This document shows positions 9,592 to 20,028 of a DNA stretch of 54,671 nt, in pieces. Source of the DNA: Bacillota bacterium. GTDB lineage: Bacteria > Bacillota > Clostridia > Saccharofermentanales > UBA5734. Both the position numbers and the translations under genes were made by a program. The notes beneath the pieces are model-generated. The model had not been told where the DNA came from and did no database searches. It saw nothing but the letters and a program-made list of their open reading frames with translations. Location: the NCBI GenBank assembly GCA_029548445.1, contig JAKPNJ010000098.1, forward strand, positions 1 through 54,671. The letters run 5' to 3'. Each line of letters starts with the position of its first letter. The first letter of the stretch is position 1.

Positions 9592-10392
9592 TCAGTCCCT
9601 GTCCGAGAGCTCCCTGACCAGGTCATCCATCGAATAGAGCCCCGCCGGTTTCCCCGCCAGGAAACGGGCGGCCTGGAGGGCACCCCGGGCAAAGACGTCC
9701 CGGGTCAGGGCGGCATGGCGGATCTCCAGGATTTCTTCCTCTCCTGCGAACATCACGGTGTGCTCGCCGACGATGCCGCCGCCGCGTACCGCCTGGATGC
9801 CGATTTCCCGACGATCCCGCGGACGGCGTTCCGCGTGGCGGTCCAACACATAGGGAATGTCGCCTCCCAGGCTGTCGCGGATCGCGTCGGCCAGCAGCAG
9901 GGCTGTCCCGGACGGCGCGTCCAGTTTTCGACGATGGTGGGCCTCGACGATCTCGATGTCGAAATCCTCCGCCAGCAGACGGGCCGCCCGGACGGACAGG
10001 CTCTTCATCAGGTTGATGCCCAGGGACAGGTTCGCGGAACGCAGGATCGGGATTGCGGCTGCGGCCTCGTCGACCATCCGGACATGCTCCGGGGAGAGGC
10101 CGGTGGTGGCTACCACGACGGGCAGGGACAAGTCCGTGCACATCGCGAGAAGGGCCGCCAGGAGAGAGGGGTGGGAGAAGTCGATGACGACATCGACGGC
10201 TATGCCGGATGCCTGGAAGAGGGCGGCATCAGGGAAGACAGGACAGCTGCGCGGTCCGGTCGGCAGGACCCAGTCCATGCCGGCGGCCACGACCGTCCGG
10301 TCCGGCATGGATTCGGCCATGGCCAGGACGACACGCCCCATCCGGCCCTCGATGCCATGGAGCAGGATCCGGACAGGCCGATCGCCCGGCAT
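9592..10392 (-). CDS. dapB: 4-hydroxy-tetrahydrodipicolinate reductase DapB
   Basis: The protein is 266 aa from the ATG that follows the dapA stop by 2 nt; an upstream in-frame extension lies inside dapA and is not conserved. The N-terminal nucleotide-binding motif is GIEGRMGR. DVVIDFSHP and VVATTGLS follow. The substrate-binding signature EAHHRRKLDAPSGTA, with its His-His and Lys, is complete, and the C-terminal AARFLAGKPAGLYSM is typical. Family role: NAD(P)H reduction of the DapA product toward diaminopimelate (peptidoglycan) and lysine. It is co-transcribed with dapA; no other lysine-pathway gene is in the window. Confidence 0.96.
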   Translation of the reverse strand: MPGDRPVRILLHGIEGRMGRVVLAMAESMPDRTVVAAGMDWVLPTGPRSCPVFPDAALFQASGIAVDVVIDFSHPSLLAALLAMCTDLSLPVVVATTGLSPEHVRMVDEAAAAIPILRSANLSLGINLMKSLSVRAARLLAEDFDIEIVEAHHRRKLDAPSGTALLLADAIRDSLGGDIPYVLDRHAERRPRDRREIGIQAVRGGGIVGEHTVMFAGEEEILEIRHAALTRDVFARGALQAARFLAGKPAGLYSMDDLVRELSDRD

Positions 10393-10394
10393 GG

Positions 10395-11288
10395 TCAGGC
10401 GCCCTCGACCAGGGGCAGCCCGTAGGCGGCCAGGGCCGACCGGACCTGGGACAGCCCGGATTCGGAGAGATCGCACAACGGCATGCGGCAGGCACCGACA
10501 TCCAGTCCCATGAGATTGAGGGCGGCCTTGACGGGAATCGGATTCACGTCGCAGAACAGCGCCTTCACCAGGGGAACCGTGGCCAGTTGGATCCTTCGGG
10601 CGGTGACCACATCCCCGGCAAACCAGGCGGCCACCATCCGCTGGACATCCTCGGGAATCAGGTTGGCCATGACGGAAATCACGCCCTGTCCGCCGAGGGA
10701 CAGCAGGGGCAGGACATGGCCGTCCTCGCCGGAATAGAGGAAAAAGTCGTCACCGCAGAGATGGGCGACTTCTGCCGCCTGCAGCAGGTTGCATTCCTTG
10801 AGCCCGACGATATTGGGGACCCGGGACAGGGCGGCAGCCGTCTCGGGTGCAATGTTGACCCCTGTCCTGGACGGGACATTGTACAGGAGGACGGGGAGGG
10901 ACGTGGCGGCGGCGATGTCGCTGAAGTGTCGGATCAGGCCGCGCTGGGAGGCCTTGTTGTAATACGGCGTTACGGACAGGATGGCATCCGCCCCGATGGA
11001 TTCGGCCTCGGCTGTCAGGAAGACCGCATGACGGGTGTCGTTGCTGCCGGTTCCGGCGATCACCGGGACCCGGCCATCGACGGCTTCCACGACACAGCGG
11101 ATCGCAGCCAGGTGTTCCTCGTCCGGCATGGTGGAGGCTTCGCCTGTCGTACCGGCCACCACGATGGCCTGGGTTCCGCCCCGGACCTGCCGTTCGCAAA
11201 GGAAGGCGAGGGTGTCCGTGTCGACTGTCCCGTCCCGGAAGGGCGTCACGATGGCGACGGCGGATCCCTGAAAGATCGGCGTTCTCAT
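10395..11288 (-). CDS. dapA: 4-hydroxy-tetrahydrodipicolinate synthase DapA
   Basis: The protein is 297 aa, the standard length. The Schiff-base lysine is K164 in IVGLKECN. Y136 lies in LLYNVPSRTG, and the threonine pair is T47/T48 in AGTTGEAS. Family role: condensation of pyruvate with aspartate semialdehyde, the first committed step toward lysine and diaminopimelate. GGAGGAGGT lies 6 nt upstream of the ATG. The promoter is divergent from that of queA, and the two -35 boxes share a palindrome. The predicted leader of about 45 nt is too short for a lysine riboswitch. Confidence 0.97.
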   Translation of the reverse strand: MRTPIFQGSAVAIVTPFRDGTVDTDTLAFLCERQVRGGTQAIVVAGTTGEASTMPDEEHLAAIRCVVEAVDGRVPVIAGTGSNDTRHAVFLTAEAESIGADAILSVTPYYNKASQRGLIRHFSDIAAATSLPVLLYNVPSRTGVNIAPETAAALSRVPNIVGLKECNLLQAAEVAHLCGDDFFLYSGEDGHVLPLLSLGGQGVISVMANLIPEDVQRMVAAWFAGDVVTARRIQLATVPLVKALFCDVNPIPVKAALNLMGLDVGACRMPLCDLSESGLSQVRSALAAYGLPLVEGA

Positions 11289-11338
11289 GGGTGGACCTCC
11301 TCCGGATGTGCAGGGGACAAATGTCCGATTTGGGTTTC

Positions 11339-11368
11339 ATGATAGCACCCGTTTCGATTGCGCGTCAA
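11339..11368 (-). promoter_or_regulatory. Predicted SigA promoter of dapA-dapB
   Basis: On the minus strand a -35 TTGACG (complement of 11363-11368) and a -10 TATCAT (complement of 11339-11344) are separated by 18 bp. The -35 is inside the palindrome shared with the queA promoter. Confidence 0.6.
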
Positions 11369-11380
11369 TCGAACCCGTGC
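11345..11380. promoter_or_regulatory. Palindrome spanning the divergent dapA/queA promoters (possible operator)
   Basis: TTCGATTG (11353-11360) and its exact inverse CAATCGAA (11366-11373) are separated by 5 nt. An outer GCAC (11345-11348) and GTGC (11377-11380) add a second symmetric layer. The -35 boxes of both divergent promoters fall inside the inner palindrome. This could be a repressor or activator site controlling both directions, or partly a by-product of two back-to-back -35 boxes. No regulator gene is adjacent. Confidence 0.45.
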
Positions 11381-11386
11381 TATAGT
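11358..11386 (+). promoter_or_regulatory. Predicted SigA promoter of queA-tgt, leaderless
   Basis: A -35 TTGCGC (11358-11363) and a -10 TATAGT (11381-11386) are separated by 17 bp. The predicted transcription start, about 7 nt after the -10, lands within 1-2 nt of the queA ATG at 11395. No Shine-Dalgarno sequence precedes this ATG, consistent with a leaderless message. Confidence 0.6.
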
Positions 11387-11394
11387 TGAACACC

Positions 11395-13640
<2,246 letters not shown>

Positions 13641-13691
13641 AAATTACCGGATCGGCCGCAACCCATGGCCGACATGCAAGGAGGTCGTTCC

Positions 13692-14024
13692 ATGAACCCC
13701 TTCGCCCTTTTCCTTACGACAGCGACACCCCAGGAAGTGGATCCCATTACCTCTCTCCTGACCATGGTGGTCCCCTTCGGCCTGATGTTCGCCTTCCTCT
13801 ATTTCTTCATGATCCGTCCCCAGAGAAAGAAGGACAAGGAACTCCGGGCCCAGATCAACTCGATGATCGTGGGCGATGACGTGGTGACCATCGGGGGGAT
13901 CATCGGCCGGGTCGCCAACATCAAGGATGATGAGATCACCATCCAGACCAGCGTCGCCAAGACGCTCGTTACGGTTCGGAAAAGCGCCATCAGCCAGGTC
14001 CTGAAGAAAATCTCCGACGAGTGA
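13692..14024 (+). CDS. yajC: Preprotein translocase accessory subunit YajC
   Basis: The protein is 110 aa with AGGAGG before the ATG. One N-terminal transmembrane helix (about residues 22-42) ends in the family motif FFMIRPQRKKDKE. A small cytoplasmic domain follows with VGDDVVTIGGIIGRV. Family role: membrane partner of SecDF-YidC in Sec-dependent export. Position between tgt and the SCIFF precursor matches a conserved clostridial neighbourhood. Between its stop and scfA, CGGTCC and GGACCG can form a small stem without a T-run. Confidence 0.95.
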   Translation: MNPFALFLTTATPQEVDPITSLLTMVVPFGLMFAFLYFFMIRPQRKKDKELRAQINSMIVGDDVVTIGGIIGRVANIKDDEITIQTSVAKTLVTVRKSAISQVLKKISDE

Positions 14025-14091
14025 CGGTCCCCGCATCCCGGACCGCTTCCGGCGCCTGGAAGACGCATATAGTCATGAGGAGGGTTGATCC

Positions 14092-14238
14092 ATGTCCCAC
14101 ATCCGGACCGTCGCGACACCCAGCGTGAATCCGCCCAAGGGCGGCGTCGCCTGCGGCGAATGCCAGACATCCTGCCAGTCCGCCTGCAAGACCAGCTGCA
14201 CGGTGGCCAACCAGAAATGCGAAAATCCCCATCGCTGA
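14092..14238 (+). CDS. scfA: SCIFF ranthipeptide precursor (six cysteines in forty-five)
   Basis: This is a 48-aa open frame that is easily missed because of its size. Six cysteines fall at positions 21, 24, 28, 32, 36 and 43. The core CGECQTSCQSACKTSC (residues 21-36) followed by TVANQKCE is the highly conserved SCIFF signature. GAGGAGGG lies just upstream of the ATG. Family knowledge: SCIFF peptides are near-universal in Clostridia; the partner radical SAM enzyme installs thioether links from cysteines to non-alpha carbons (ranthipeptides), and a signalling role has been proposed. The neighbour at 14366 is the maturase. No dedicated transporter or protease is adjacent; YajC/Sec is next door, but that is only context. 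Confidence 0.95.
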   Translation: MSHIRTVATPSVNPPKGGVACGECQTSCQSACKTSCTVANQKCENPHR

Positions 14239-14263
14239 TTCCGGTCGTTCGGGCCGGAACGGC

Positions 14264-14336
14264 TTGAATCCATCGGGAATTGGAGTCCGAAGGGAGCGAA
14301 GGGCGCCGCCCGGACGCTCCCTTTTGAATCCATCGG
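14264..14336. repeat. 13-bp direct repeats flanking the scfA-scfB hairpin
   Basis: TTGAATCCATCGG occurs at 14264-14276 and again at 14324-14336, exactly 60 bp apart. The copies bracket the 14292-14321 hairpin. Both lie in the noncoding gap between precursor and maturase. They could be protein- or RNA-binding sites or the trace of a local duplication. Confidence 0.6.
14292..14325 (+). terminator. Terminator or attenuator between scfA and scfB
   Basis: GGGAGCG (14292-14298) pairs with CGCTCCC (14315-14321), with an inner GGGC/GCCC stem, and TTTT follows. The T-run is short, so partial read-through is likely. That would keep the precursor message more abundant than the maturase message, as in many RiPP operons. 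A smaller stem, TTCCGG/CCGGAA, directly follows the scfA stop. Confidence 0.55.
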
Positions 14337-14365
14337 CGGCATTGCCCTGAACCGGAGGCAATATC

Positions 14366-15769
14366 TTGCTCCACCTGTATGAACTCCATGGGGACCGACT
14401 CGCCTTTGACAGCGAGAGCGGTGCCCTCCACCTCCTGGATCATGTGTCATGGGACGTGCTGTCCGCCTGTGCAGCGTCCGGCGGTCCACGGCCGGACCCT
14501 GTGCGGATGGCGGCCCTGGAACGGAAATTCGGATCCGAGGCAGCGGCCTGCCTTGACGAGGCGAATCGCCTGGTCGCGGACGGAAGCCTGTTCCGGCCAG
14601 CGGAGCAGGTGGATTTGTCGCACCTGTATCCCGAAGATCCGCCGGTCAAGGCCATGTGCCTCCATGTATCCCACGACTGCAACCTGCGGTGTGCCTACTG
14701 TTTTGCCGGAACCGGCGACTTCGGCACCGGTCGGCGCCTGCACATGACCTCGGAGACGGGCCGGATGGCGGTCGATTTCCTGATCCGGGCCTCCGGACGC
14801 CGTGTCAACCTGGACCTGGACTTTTTCGGCGGCGAGCCTTTGCTGAACTGGCCCCTGGTCGAGGAACTGACCCGGTACTGCCAGGTCCGCGGGACGGAAT
14901 CCGGCAAGCGAATCCGGCTGACCCTGACGACCAATGCGACTCTCCTCGACGAGAGAAAAATGGCCTTTCTGGACGAGCATATGGACAATGTCGTCCTGAG
15001 CCTGGACGGACGGCCGGAAATCCACGACCGCATGCGCCCCCGGGCCGGCGGACAGCCTTCCTGCCATGACGTAACGGAACGGATCCTTGCGTTCCTCCAG
15101 CGCCGAGGGTCCCGCCAGAGCTATGTCCGGGGCACCTTCACACGGATGAATCCGGATTTCGACCGGGATGTCCTGCATCTTGCGTCCCTCGGCATCACCG
15201 CCATCTCCATGGAGCCCGTTGTGCTGCCGGACGGCCATCCCCTCGCCCTGGGACAGGACGACCTGCCTGCCGTCGAGGCGGCCTATGACCGCCTGGCCCT
15301 GGCCATGGACCGGATGCGGCAGGAGGGAAGGGGTTTCCGGTTCTTCCATTTCGACATCGACCTGGAAGACGGGCCCTGCGCCCTGAAGCGGCTCAAGGGA
15401 TGCGGCGCGGGGTGCGAATATGTCGCCGTGACACCGGATGGAGACATTTACCCCTGCCACCAATTCGTGGGCGAGACCCCGTTCCGGCTCGGAACCCTGC
15501 GGGACGCCATGGCGTCGGACAATCCCCGATCCACCCTGGATCCGTCCCTTCGCCGCCGGTTTGCCGACCTGCTGCCGGCATCCCGTCCGGAATGCCTGTC
15601 CTGCTTCGCCCGCCGGTTCTGTTCCGGCGGATGCGCGGCCAATTCATACCACGCATCCGGCGACATTCGCGGCCTGTACCCGCTGGGATGCGCCCTTCAG
15701 AAGAAACGGCTGGAATGCGCCCTCTGGCTGAAGGCCAGGGAAGGGTGCCACAAGGAGGAATCCGCATGA
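14366..15769 (+). CDS. scfB: Radical SAM SCIFF maturase (thioether-forming)
   Basis: The protein is 467 aa, in the family range. It starts at TTG, supported by GGAGG 7 nt upstream and no better start. An N-terminal RRE-like peptide-binding region (about residues 1-95) precedes the radical SAM core, whose cluster cysteines are C105, C109 and C112 in CNLRCAYC. FFGGEPLLNW and LSLDG are typical. The C-terminal SPASM/Twitch region carries many cysteines: CGAGC, YPC, CLSCFARRFCSGGC and a late GCAL. Family role: forms Cys-derived thioether bonds in the SCIFF peptide encoded upstream, under anaerobic conditions. It overlaps the next gene by 4 nt (ATGA), tying a carbonic-anhydrase-like protein to the maturase. 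Confidence 0.95.
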   Translation: MLHLYELHGDRLAFDSESGALHLLDHVSWDVLSACAASGGPRPDPVRMAALERKFGSEAAACLDEANRLVADGSLFRPAEQVDLSHLYPEDPPVKAMCLHVSHDCNLRCAYCFAGTGDFGTGRRLHMTSETGRMAVDFLIRASGRRVNLDLDFFGGEPLLNWPLVEELTRYCQVRGTESGKRIRLTLTTNATLLDERKMAFLDEHMDNVVLSLDGRPEIHDRMRPRAGGQPSCHDVTERILAFLQRRGSRQSYVRGTFTRMNPDFDRDVLHLASLGITAISMEPVVLPDGHPLALGQDDLPAVEAAYDRLALAMDRMRQEGRGFRFFHFDIDLEDGPCALKRLKGCGAGCEYVAVTPDGDIYPCHQFVGETPFRLGTLRDAMASDNPRSTLDPSLRRRFADLLPASRPECLSCFARRFCSGGCAANSYHASGDIRGLYPLGCALQKKRLECALWLKAREGCHKEESA

Positions 15770-16284
15770 TCTTCGCATTCAGGGGCAGGACTCCCGTTCT
15801 CTCGGACGGCGTCTACATCGCCGAAACCGCCGCCGTCGGCGGCGATGTCACCATCGGCCCGGACAGCTCCGTCTGGTTCGGTGCCTCCGTACGCGGAGAC
15901 GAGGCGCCCATTCACATCGGCGCCGGCAGCAACATCCAGGACTCCGCGTCCGTCCATTGCGACGAGGGGATCCCGTGCGTGATCGGGAACCATGTGACGG
16001 TCGGCCACAATGCCGTCCTCCACAGCTGCCGCGTCGGGGACGGCACCATGATCGGCATGGGAGCCATCGTACTGAGCGGCGCCGTGATCGGTCAGGGATG
16101 CGTCGTGGCCGCCGGCAGCGTGGTCCGTTCCGGTACGGTGGTTCCGGACGGCATGCTGGTGGCCGGGGTTCCGGCGGTCGAGAAAAAGGCCGTCGATGGG
16201 GAGACCCGGCGCGCCAATCTCGCCAACGCGGAGGAATACATCCGCCTGTCCCGGGAATACGCCCTCGAACACCCGGATTTCTAG
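15766..16284 (+). CDS. Gamma-carbonic anhydrase-like hexapeptide-repeat protein
   Basis: The protein is 172 aa of left-handed beta-helix hexapeptide repeats. The three metal-binding histidines of the gamma class are present in SVHC, VGHN and LHSC. The start FRGRTPVLSDGVYIAETA and the end AGVPAVEKK match the YrdA/PaaY-like branch. Members of this branch bind zinc or iron, and only some have carbonic anhydrase activity, so activity is not assured. AAGGAGG lies before the ATG and the start overlaps the scfB stop, so it is probably translated from the maturase message. Whether it has anything to do with ranthipeptide maturation is unknown. Confidence 0.9.
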   Translation: MIFAFRGRTPVLSDGVYIAETAAVGGDVTIGPDSSVWFGASVRGDEAPIHIGAGSNIQDSASVHCDEGIPCVIGNHVTVGHNAVLHSCRVGDGTMIGMGAIVLSGAVIGQGCVVAAGSVVRSGTVVPDGMLVAGVPAVEKKAVDGETRRANLANAEEYIRLSREYALEHPDF

Positions 16285-16309
16285 GGGCGACCCTCAAGGG
16301 AGGTTCTGC

Positions 16310-16969
16310 GTGGTCACGATCCGCGACATCATGAAGGACGAGGAGGTCCATGCCCTCCTGGAAGCGTCCTCGATCCAGATGACGGCCCTTGGATATACGG
16401 AGCACTCGTTCCGGCATTGCCGCCTCGTGTCCAACAAGGCCGGAGAGATCCTCCAGCAGCTGGGGGAATCGGAGGATGAAGTGGAGCTCGCCCGGATCGC
16501 CGGATACCTCCATGACATCGGGAACGCGGTGAACCGGGCGGAGCATGAGCAGACCGGCGCGGTCCTGGCCTACGGCATCCTGGTGCGCAAGGGCATGCCC
16601 TACCGGGACGCGGCCCGGATCATGATGGCCATCGCGAACCACGACGAAAAGGTCGGGACCCCCGTCAGCCATTTCGCGGCGGCCCTGATCCTGGCGGACA
16701 AGTCCGATGTCCATCGCTCCCGGGTCACCAATCGGGATCCCGCATCCTTCGACATCCACGACCGGGTGAATTACGCCGCCACACGGTCCTCCCTCCGGGT
16801 CGACCGGGACAGGCGGGAAGCTGTCCTGGACATCGAAATCGAGACGGACCACAGCCCGATGATGGACTATTTCGAGATATTCCTCCACCGGATGAAGCTG
16901 TGCAGGACCGCTGCGGAATTCCTGGAACTGACGTTCCGGCTTGTCATCAACGGGACCCATTTCCTGTAG
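16310..16969 (+). CDS. HD-domain phosphohydrolase family protein
   Basis: The protein is 219 aa from a GTG with AGGGAGG 6 nt upstream. An HD-domain pattern is clear: an upstream His (HSFRH), then the YLHDIGN doublet, then AIANHDE and ILADKSDVHRSR. A C-terminal region of about 70 residues has no recognised motif. Proteins of this type in Clostridia are annotated only as HD-domain metal-dependent phosphohydrolases; the substrate is unknown. It follows the carbonic-anhydrase-like gene by 25 nt and is probably the last gene of the scf operon. A GGCCGG/CCGGCC stem without a T-run starts at its stop codon. Confidence 0.82.
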   Translation: MVTIRDIMKDEEVHALLEASSIQMTALGYTEHSFRHCRLVSNKAGEILQQLGESEDEVELARIAGYLHDIGNAVNRAEHEQTGAVLAYGILVRKGMPYRDAARIMMAIANHDEKVGTPVSHFAAALILADKSDVHRSRVTNRDPASFDIHDRVNYAATRSSLRVDRDRREAVLDIEIETDHSPMMDYFEIFLHRMKLCRTAAEFLELTFRLVINGTHFL

Positions 16970-17075
16970 GCCGGCCGCTTCCGGCCGCCCCGGACTCCCC
17001 GGCGGTCGCTGTGTGAAGGAATCCTTTCCTTTCAAGCGAATCTATGATATGGAGAACCGCTTTGGAGGTGTGGGC

Positions 17076-18917
17076 GTGACAGGACGCCTTTTCCCCGATA
17101 CGCTGGTCGACGAGATCAAGAACCGCAACGACATCGTGTCCGTTGTGGAGCAATATGTGCGCCTGGAAAAGAAAAGCACCCAGAACCTGTTCGGCCTCTG
17201 CCCCTTCCACAGCGAAAAGACGCCATCCTTCAGCGTGTCTCCAGGCAAGCAGATCTTCTACTGTTTCGGATGCAACAAGGGAGGCGACGTGGTCCGATTC
17301 ATCCAGGAGATCGAGAAGGTGGAATATCCGGATGCGCTCCGTCTCCTGGCGGAGCGGGCGGGGATCCAGGTTCCCGAGCCGGAGGACGAGGCCTATCGGC
17401 AGCGGTCAGCCCGGAACCGGACCATCCTGGCCGCCCTCGTGGAGAGCGCCCGTTATTTCTACACCGCACTCAACGGTCCCGAAGGCGAAGCAGCCCGCCG
17501 ATACCTGGAGCGGAGGGGTTTCCAGCCGGGAACGGTCCGCAAGTTTGGCCTGGGATTCGCCCCGAACGACCGGAGGGGCCTCCGCGGCCACCTGGCCGCC
17601 AAGGGGTACGACGACAGGCTCCTGGCGGAGACCGGTCTCTTCCGTATCCGGGAAGGCACGCAGGAGCCGTCCGACCTGTTCCGGAACCGCCTGATGTTCC
17701 CGATCCTCGATGTCATGGGACGGGTCGTGGCGTTCGGCGGCCGGGTCCTGGACGACTCCCAGCCGAAGTACATCAATTCCCCCGAATCCCCTGTCTATGT
17801 CAAGGGCCGCCATCTTTATGCCCTCCAGATCGCGAAGAAGACGAAGGAACCCCATCTCGTGGTCGTCGAGGGCTACCTGGACGCCATCGCCATGCACCAG
17901 GCCGGCATCGACTGTGCGGTCGCCTCCCTGGGAACCGCCCTGACGGAGTCCCAGGCCCTGTTGCTGCGACGATATTCCGAGGATATCGTCATCGGGTACG
18001 ACGCCGACGCTGCCGGGCAGCGGGCGGCCCTGCGAGGCCTGGACATCCTTTCCGGCAAGGGATGCCGCGTCCGGGTGCTCGTGATCCCCGATGGCAAGGA
18101 CCCGGACGGGTATATCCGCAACCACGGGCCCGAACGATTCCGGGCCCTGCTGCAGGATGCCATGCCCCTGCTGGATTTCCGCCTGTATACTGCCGAGAGG
18201 GCCAGTACCCGGAACGGGATTCCCGACATCCTGGCGTACCAGGACGCCGCCTGCGATATCCTGGCCCGGGAGGAAAACGCGGTCCTGAGGGAGTTGTACG
18301 CCTCGAAGATCGCCGATCGGTGCGGGGTTTCCCCGGAAAGGGTCCTGCAGGAAACCGAACGCAGGATCGTTCTGTCCCGGGAAGGCGCATCCGCGGCCGC
18401 CCCGACGGTTCGGGAACGCCCCCCCGCACCCGGGCCCGCCGGGAAAGAGCCGGAAGATGCGGACGACGCCGCCGGCAAGGAAGAATTCCTGCTCCTCTGC
18501 CTGCTGGCGCACTCTCCGGACCTGTTGGAACGGATGTCGTCCCCGCCGGTTCCCGAGGACTTTTCCCGCGGGGTCATGCGGTCCCTGGCCGAGGAAGCCC
18601 TGCCCCGCATCGCCGATCGCCGGCTGGATATCGCGGACCTGGTCCGGCTCGGGGAAGGAAGGAAAATCCGGGGGCGTCCGGTGGCGGACCTGGTCGCCCG
18701 GGGAAGCATGCAATTCCATGAAGACGCACCGGCCGGCGAGCTCCTGGAGACGGCGGAACGCCTGCTTCGAAAGACCAGGACCCTGTCGCTTCGATCGAAC
18801 CGGGACGCGCTCCTGTCCCGGCTGGCCGGAACCCCCGACAGTGGGGAAGACGCCCGCCGGCTGCGGGACGAACTCAGGACTGTCAACCAGAAGATCGCCG
18901 CGTTGCGGGAATCATGA
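17076..18917 (+). CDS. dnaG: DNA primase DnaG
   Basis: The protein is 613 aa. The start is GTG 17076, with GGAGGT 6-7 nt upstream; an in-frame ATG at 17049 lacks a ribosome-binding site. The N-terminal zinc finger CHC2 domain is clear ([15 protein letters not shown], then YCFGC). The Toprim core has [13 protein letters not shown] and the acidic [12 protein letters not shown] linker rich in Pro, Ala and Glu (about residues 440-475) leads to a helical C-terminal domain likely to contact the replicative helicase. Family role: RNA primer synthesis at the replication fork. It is followed by sigA, the classic macromolecular-synthesis pairing. Confidence 0.96.
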   Translation: MTGRLFPDTLVDEIKNRNDIVSVVEQYVRLEKKSTQNLFGLCPFHSEKTPSFSVSPGKQIFYCFGCNKGGDVVRFIQEIEKVEYPDALRLLAERAGIQVPEPEDEAYRQRSARNRTILAALVESARYFYTALNGPEGEAARRYLERRGFQPGTVRKFGLGFAPNDRRGLRGHLAAKGYDDRLLAETGLFRIREGTQEPSDLFRNRLMFPILDVMGRVVAFGGRVLDDSQPKYINSPESPVYVKGRHLYALQIAKKTKEPHLVVVEGYLDAIAMHQAGIDCAVASLGTALTESQALLLRRYSEDIVIGYDADAAGQRAALRGLDILSGKGCRVRVLVIPDGKDPDGYIRNHGPERFRALLQDAMPLLDFRLYTAERASTRNGIPDILAYQDAACDILAREENAVLRELYASKIADRCGVSPERVLQETERRIVLSREGASAAAPTVRERPPAPGPAGKEPEDADDAAGKEEFLLLCLLAHSPDLLERMSSPPVPEDFSRGVMRSLAEEALPRIADRRLDIADLVRLGEGRKIRGRPVADLVARGSMQFHEDAPAGELLETAERLLRKTRTLSLRSNRDALLSRLAGTPDSGEDARRLRDELRTVNQKIAALRES

Positions 18918-18960
18918 TCCCGATGCACACCGTCCGACGGACGGATGGAAGGAGGAACCC

Positions 18961-20028
18961 ATGTCGAACGACAAGAAGAAGGGCCTGATCGGTGAACTGG
19001 TGGAAAAGGCCAGGGCCAAGAACAACCAGATCTCCTACCGGGACGTGATGTCCGCGGTGGAAGCCTCGGACACCGACCTGGAACAGGCCGACAAGATCCT
19101 GGAGAAGCTCGAGTCCCTGGGCATCGAGGTGATCCCCGACACGACCGTCGAGGAGGAAGTCGCGGTCGTCGACGTCGACCTGGCCCTGGCCGACAGCGTG
19201 GGCATCGACGACCCGGTCCGGATGTACCTGAAGGAGATCGGGAAAGTCCAGCTCCTGACGGCCGAAGAGGAAAAGGAACTGGCCATGGCCATGCAGAACG
19301 GCGACGAGGATGCCAAGAACCGCCTGTGCGAAGCGAACCTTCGCCTCGTGGTCAGCATCGCCAAGCGGTATGTCGGCCGCGGCATGCAGTTTCTCGACCT
19401 GATCCAGGAAGGGAACCTGGGGCTGATCAAGGCGGTCGACAAGTTCGACTTCACCAAGGGCTTCAAGTTTTCCACCTATGCCACCTGGTGGATCCGGCAG
19501 GCCATCACGCGGGCCATTGCGGACCAGGCCCGGACCATCCGGATCCCGGTCCACATGGTGGAAACCATCAACAAGCTCATTCGCGTCCAGCGACAGCTGA
19601 TCCAGGAACTCGGCCGGGAGCCGGAAGCCGACGAGCTGGCCAGGGAGATGGGCATGTCCGTGGACAAGGTCCGGGAGATCATGAAGATTTCCCAGGAACC
19701 CGTATCCCTGGAAAAGCCCATTGGCGAGGAAGAAGACAGCCACCTGGGGGATTTCATCCCGGACGACGACGCGCCGTCCCCGGCGGACCAGGCGGCATTT
19801 ACCCTTCTCAAGGAACAGCTCATGGAGGTCCTGAAGGGCCTGACACCCCGGGAGGAGAAGGTCCTGCGTCTGCGGTTCGGCCTGGATGATGGCCGGGCCC
19901 GGACCCTGGAGGAAGTCGGAAAGGAATTTAACGTGACCCGGGAGCGGATCCGCCAGATCGAGGCCAAGGCCCTGCGAAAAATGCGGCATCCCAGCCGCAG
20001 CAAGAAGCTCAAGGATTATCTCGACTGA
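18961..20028 (+). CDS. sigA: Primary sigma factor RpoD/SigA
   Basis: The protein is 355 aa, the compact Gram-positive size. A short region 1.1 precedes region 1.2 ([12 protein letters not shown]). Region 2 carries [35 protein letters not shown] and the -10-recognition helix [13 protein letters not shown]. Region 3 follows, then region 4.2 with [20 protein letters not shown] ending [18 protein letters not shown] lies 6 nt before the ATG. Family role: housekeeping promoter recognition. The TTGACA/TATAAT-like promoters seen across this window, mostly with 17-bp spacers, are what this protein should recognise. Its stop overlaps the trmK start (TGATG). Confidence 0.98.
   Translation: MSNDKKKGLIGELVEKARAKNNQISYRDVMSAVEASDTDLEQADKILEKLESLGIEVIPDTTVEEEVAVVDVDLALADSVGIDDPVRMYLKEIGKVQLLTAEEEKELAMAMQNGDEDAKNRLCEANLRLVVSIAKRYVGRGMQFLDLIQEGNLGLIKAVDKFDFTKGFKFSTYATWWIRQAITRAIADQARTIRIPVHMVETINKLIRVQRQLIQELGREPEADELAREMGMSVDKVREIMKISQEPVSLEKPIGEEEDSHLGDFIPDDDAPSPADQAAFTLLKEQLMEVLKGLTPREEKVLRLRFGLDDGRARTLEEVGKEFNVTRERIRQIEAKALRKMRHPSRSKKLKDYLD

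Noticed and set aside
11289-11394. Lysine riboswitch before dapA or preQ1 riboswitch before queA
   Set aside because: The predicted dapA leader is about 45 nt and the queA leader essentially zero, too short for either aptamer.
14068-14073. TATAGT before scfA as a separate promoter
   Set aside because: The -35 position reads GCTTCC, and there is no extended -10. The yajC promoter can account for transcription.
17043-17048. TATGAT before dnaG as a -10 box
   Set aside because: No acceptable -35 lies 16-19 bp upstream, so I did not list a promoter.
16941-17075. Upstream starts for dnaG (including ATG 17049)
   Set aside because: GTG 17076 has GGAGGT at proper spacing and matches the conserved N-terminus. 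The upstream codons add non-conserved residues.
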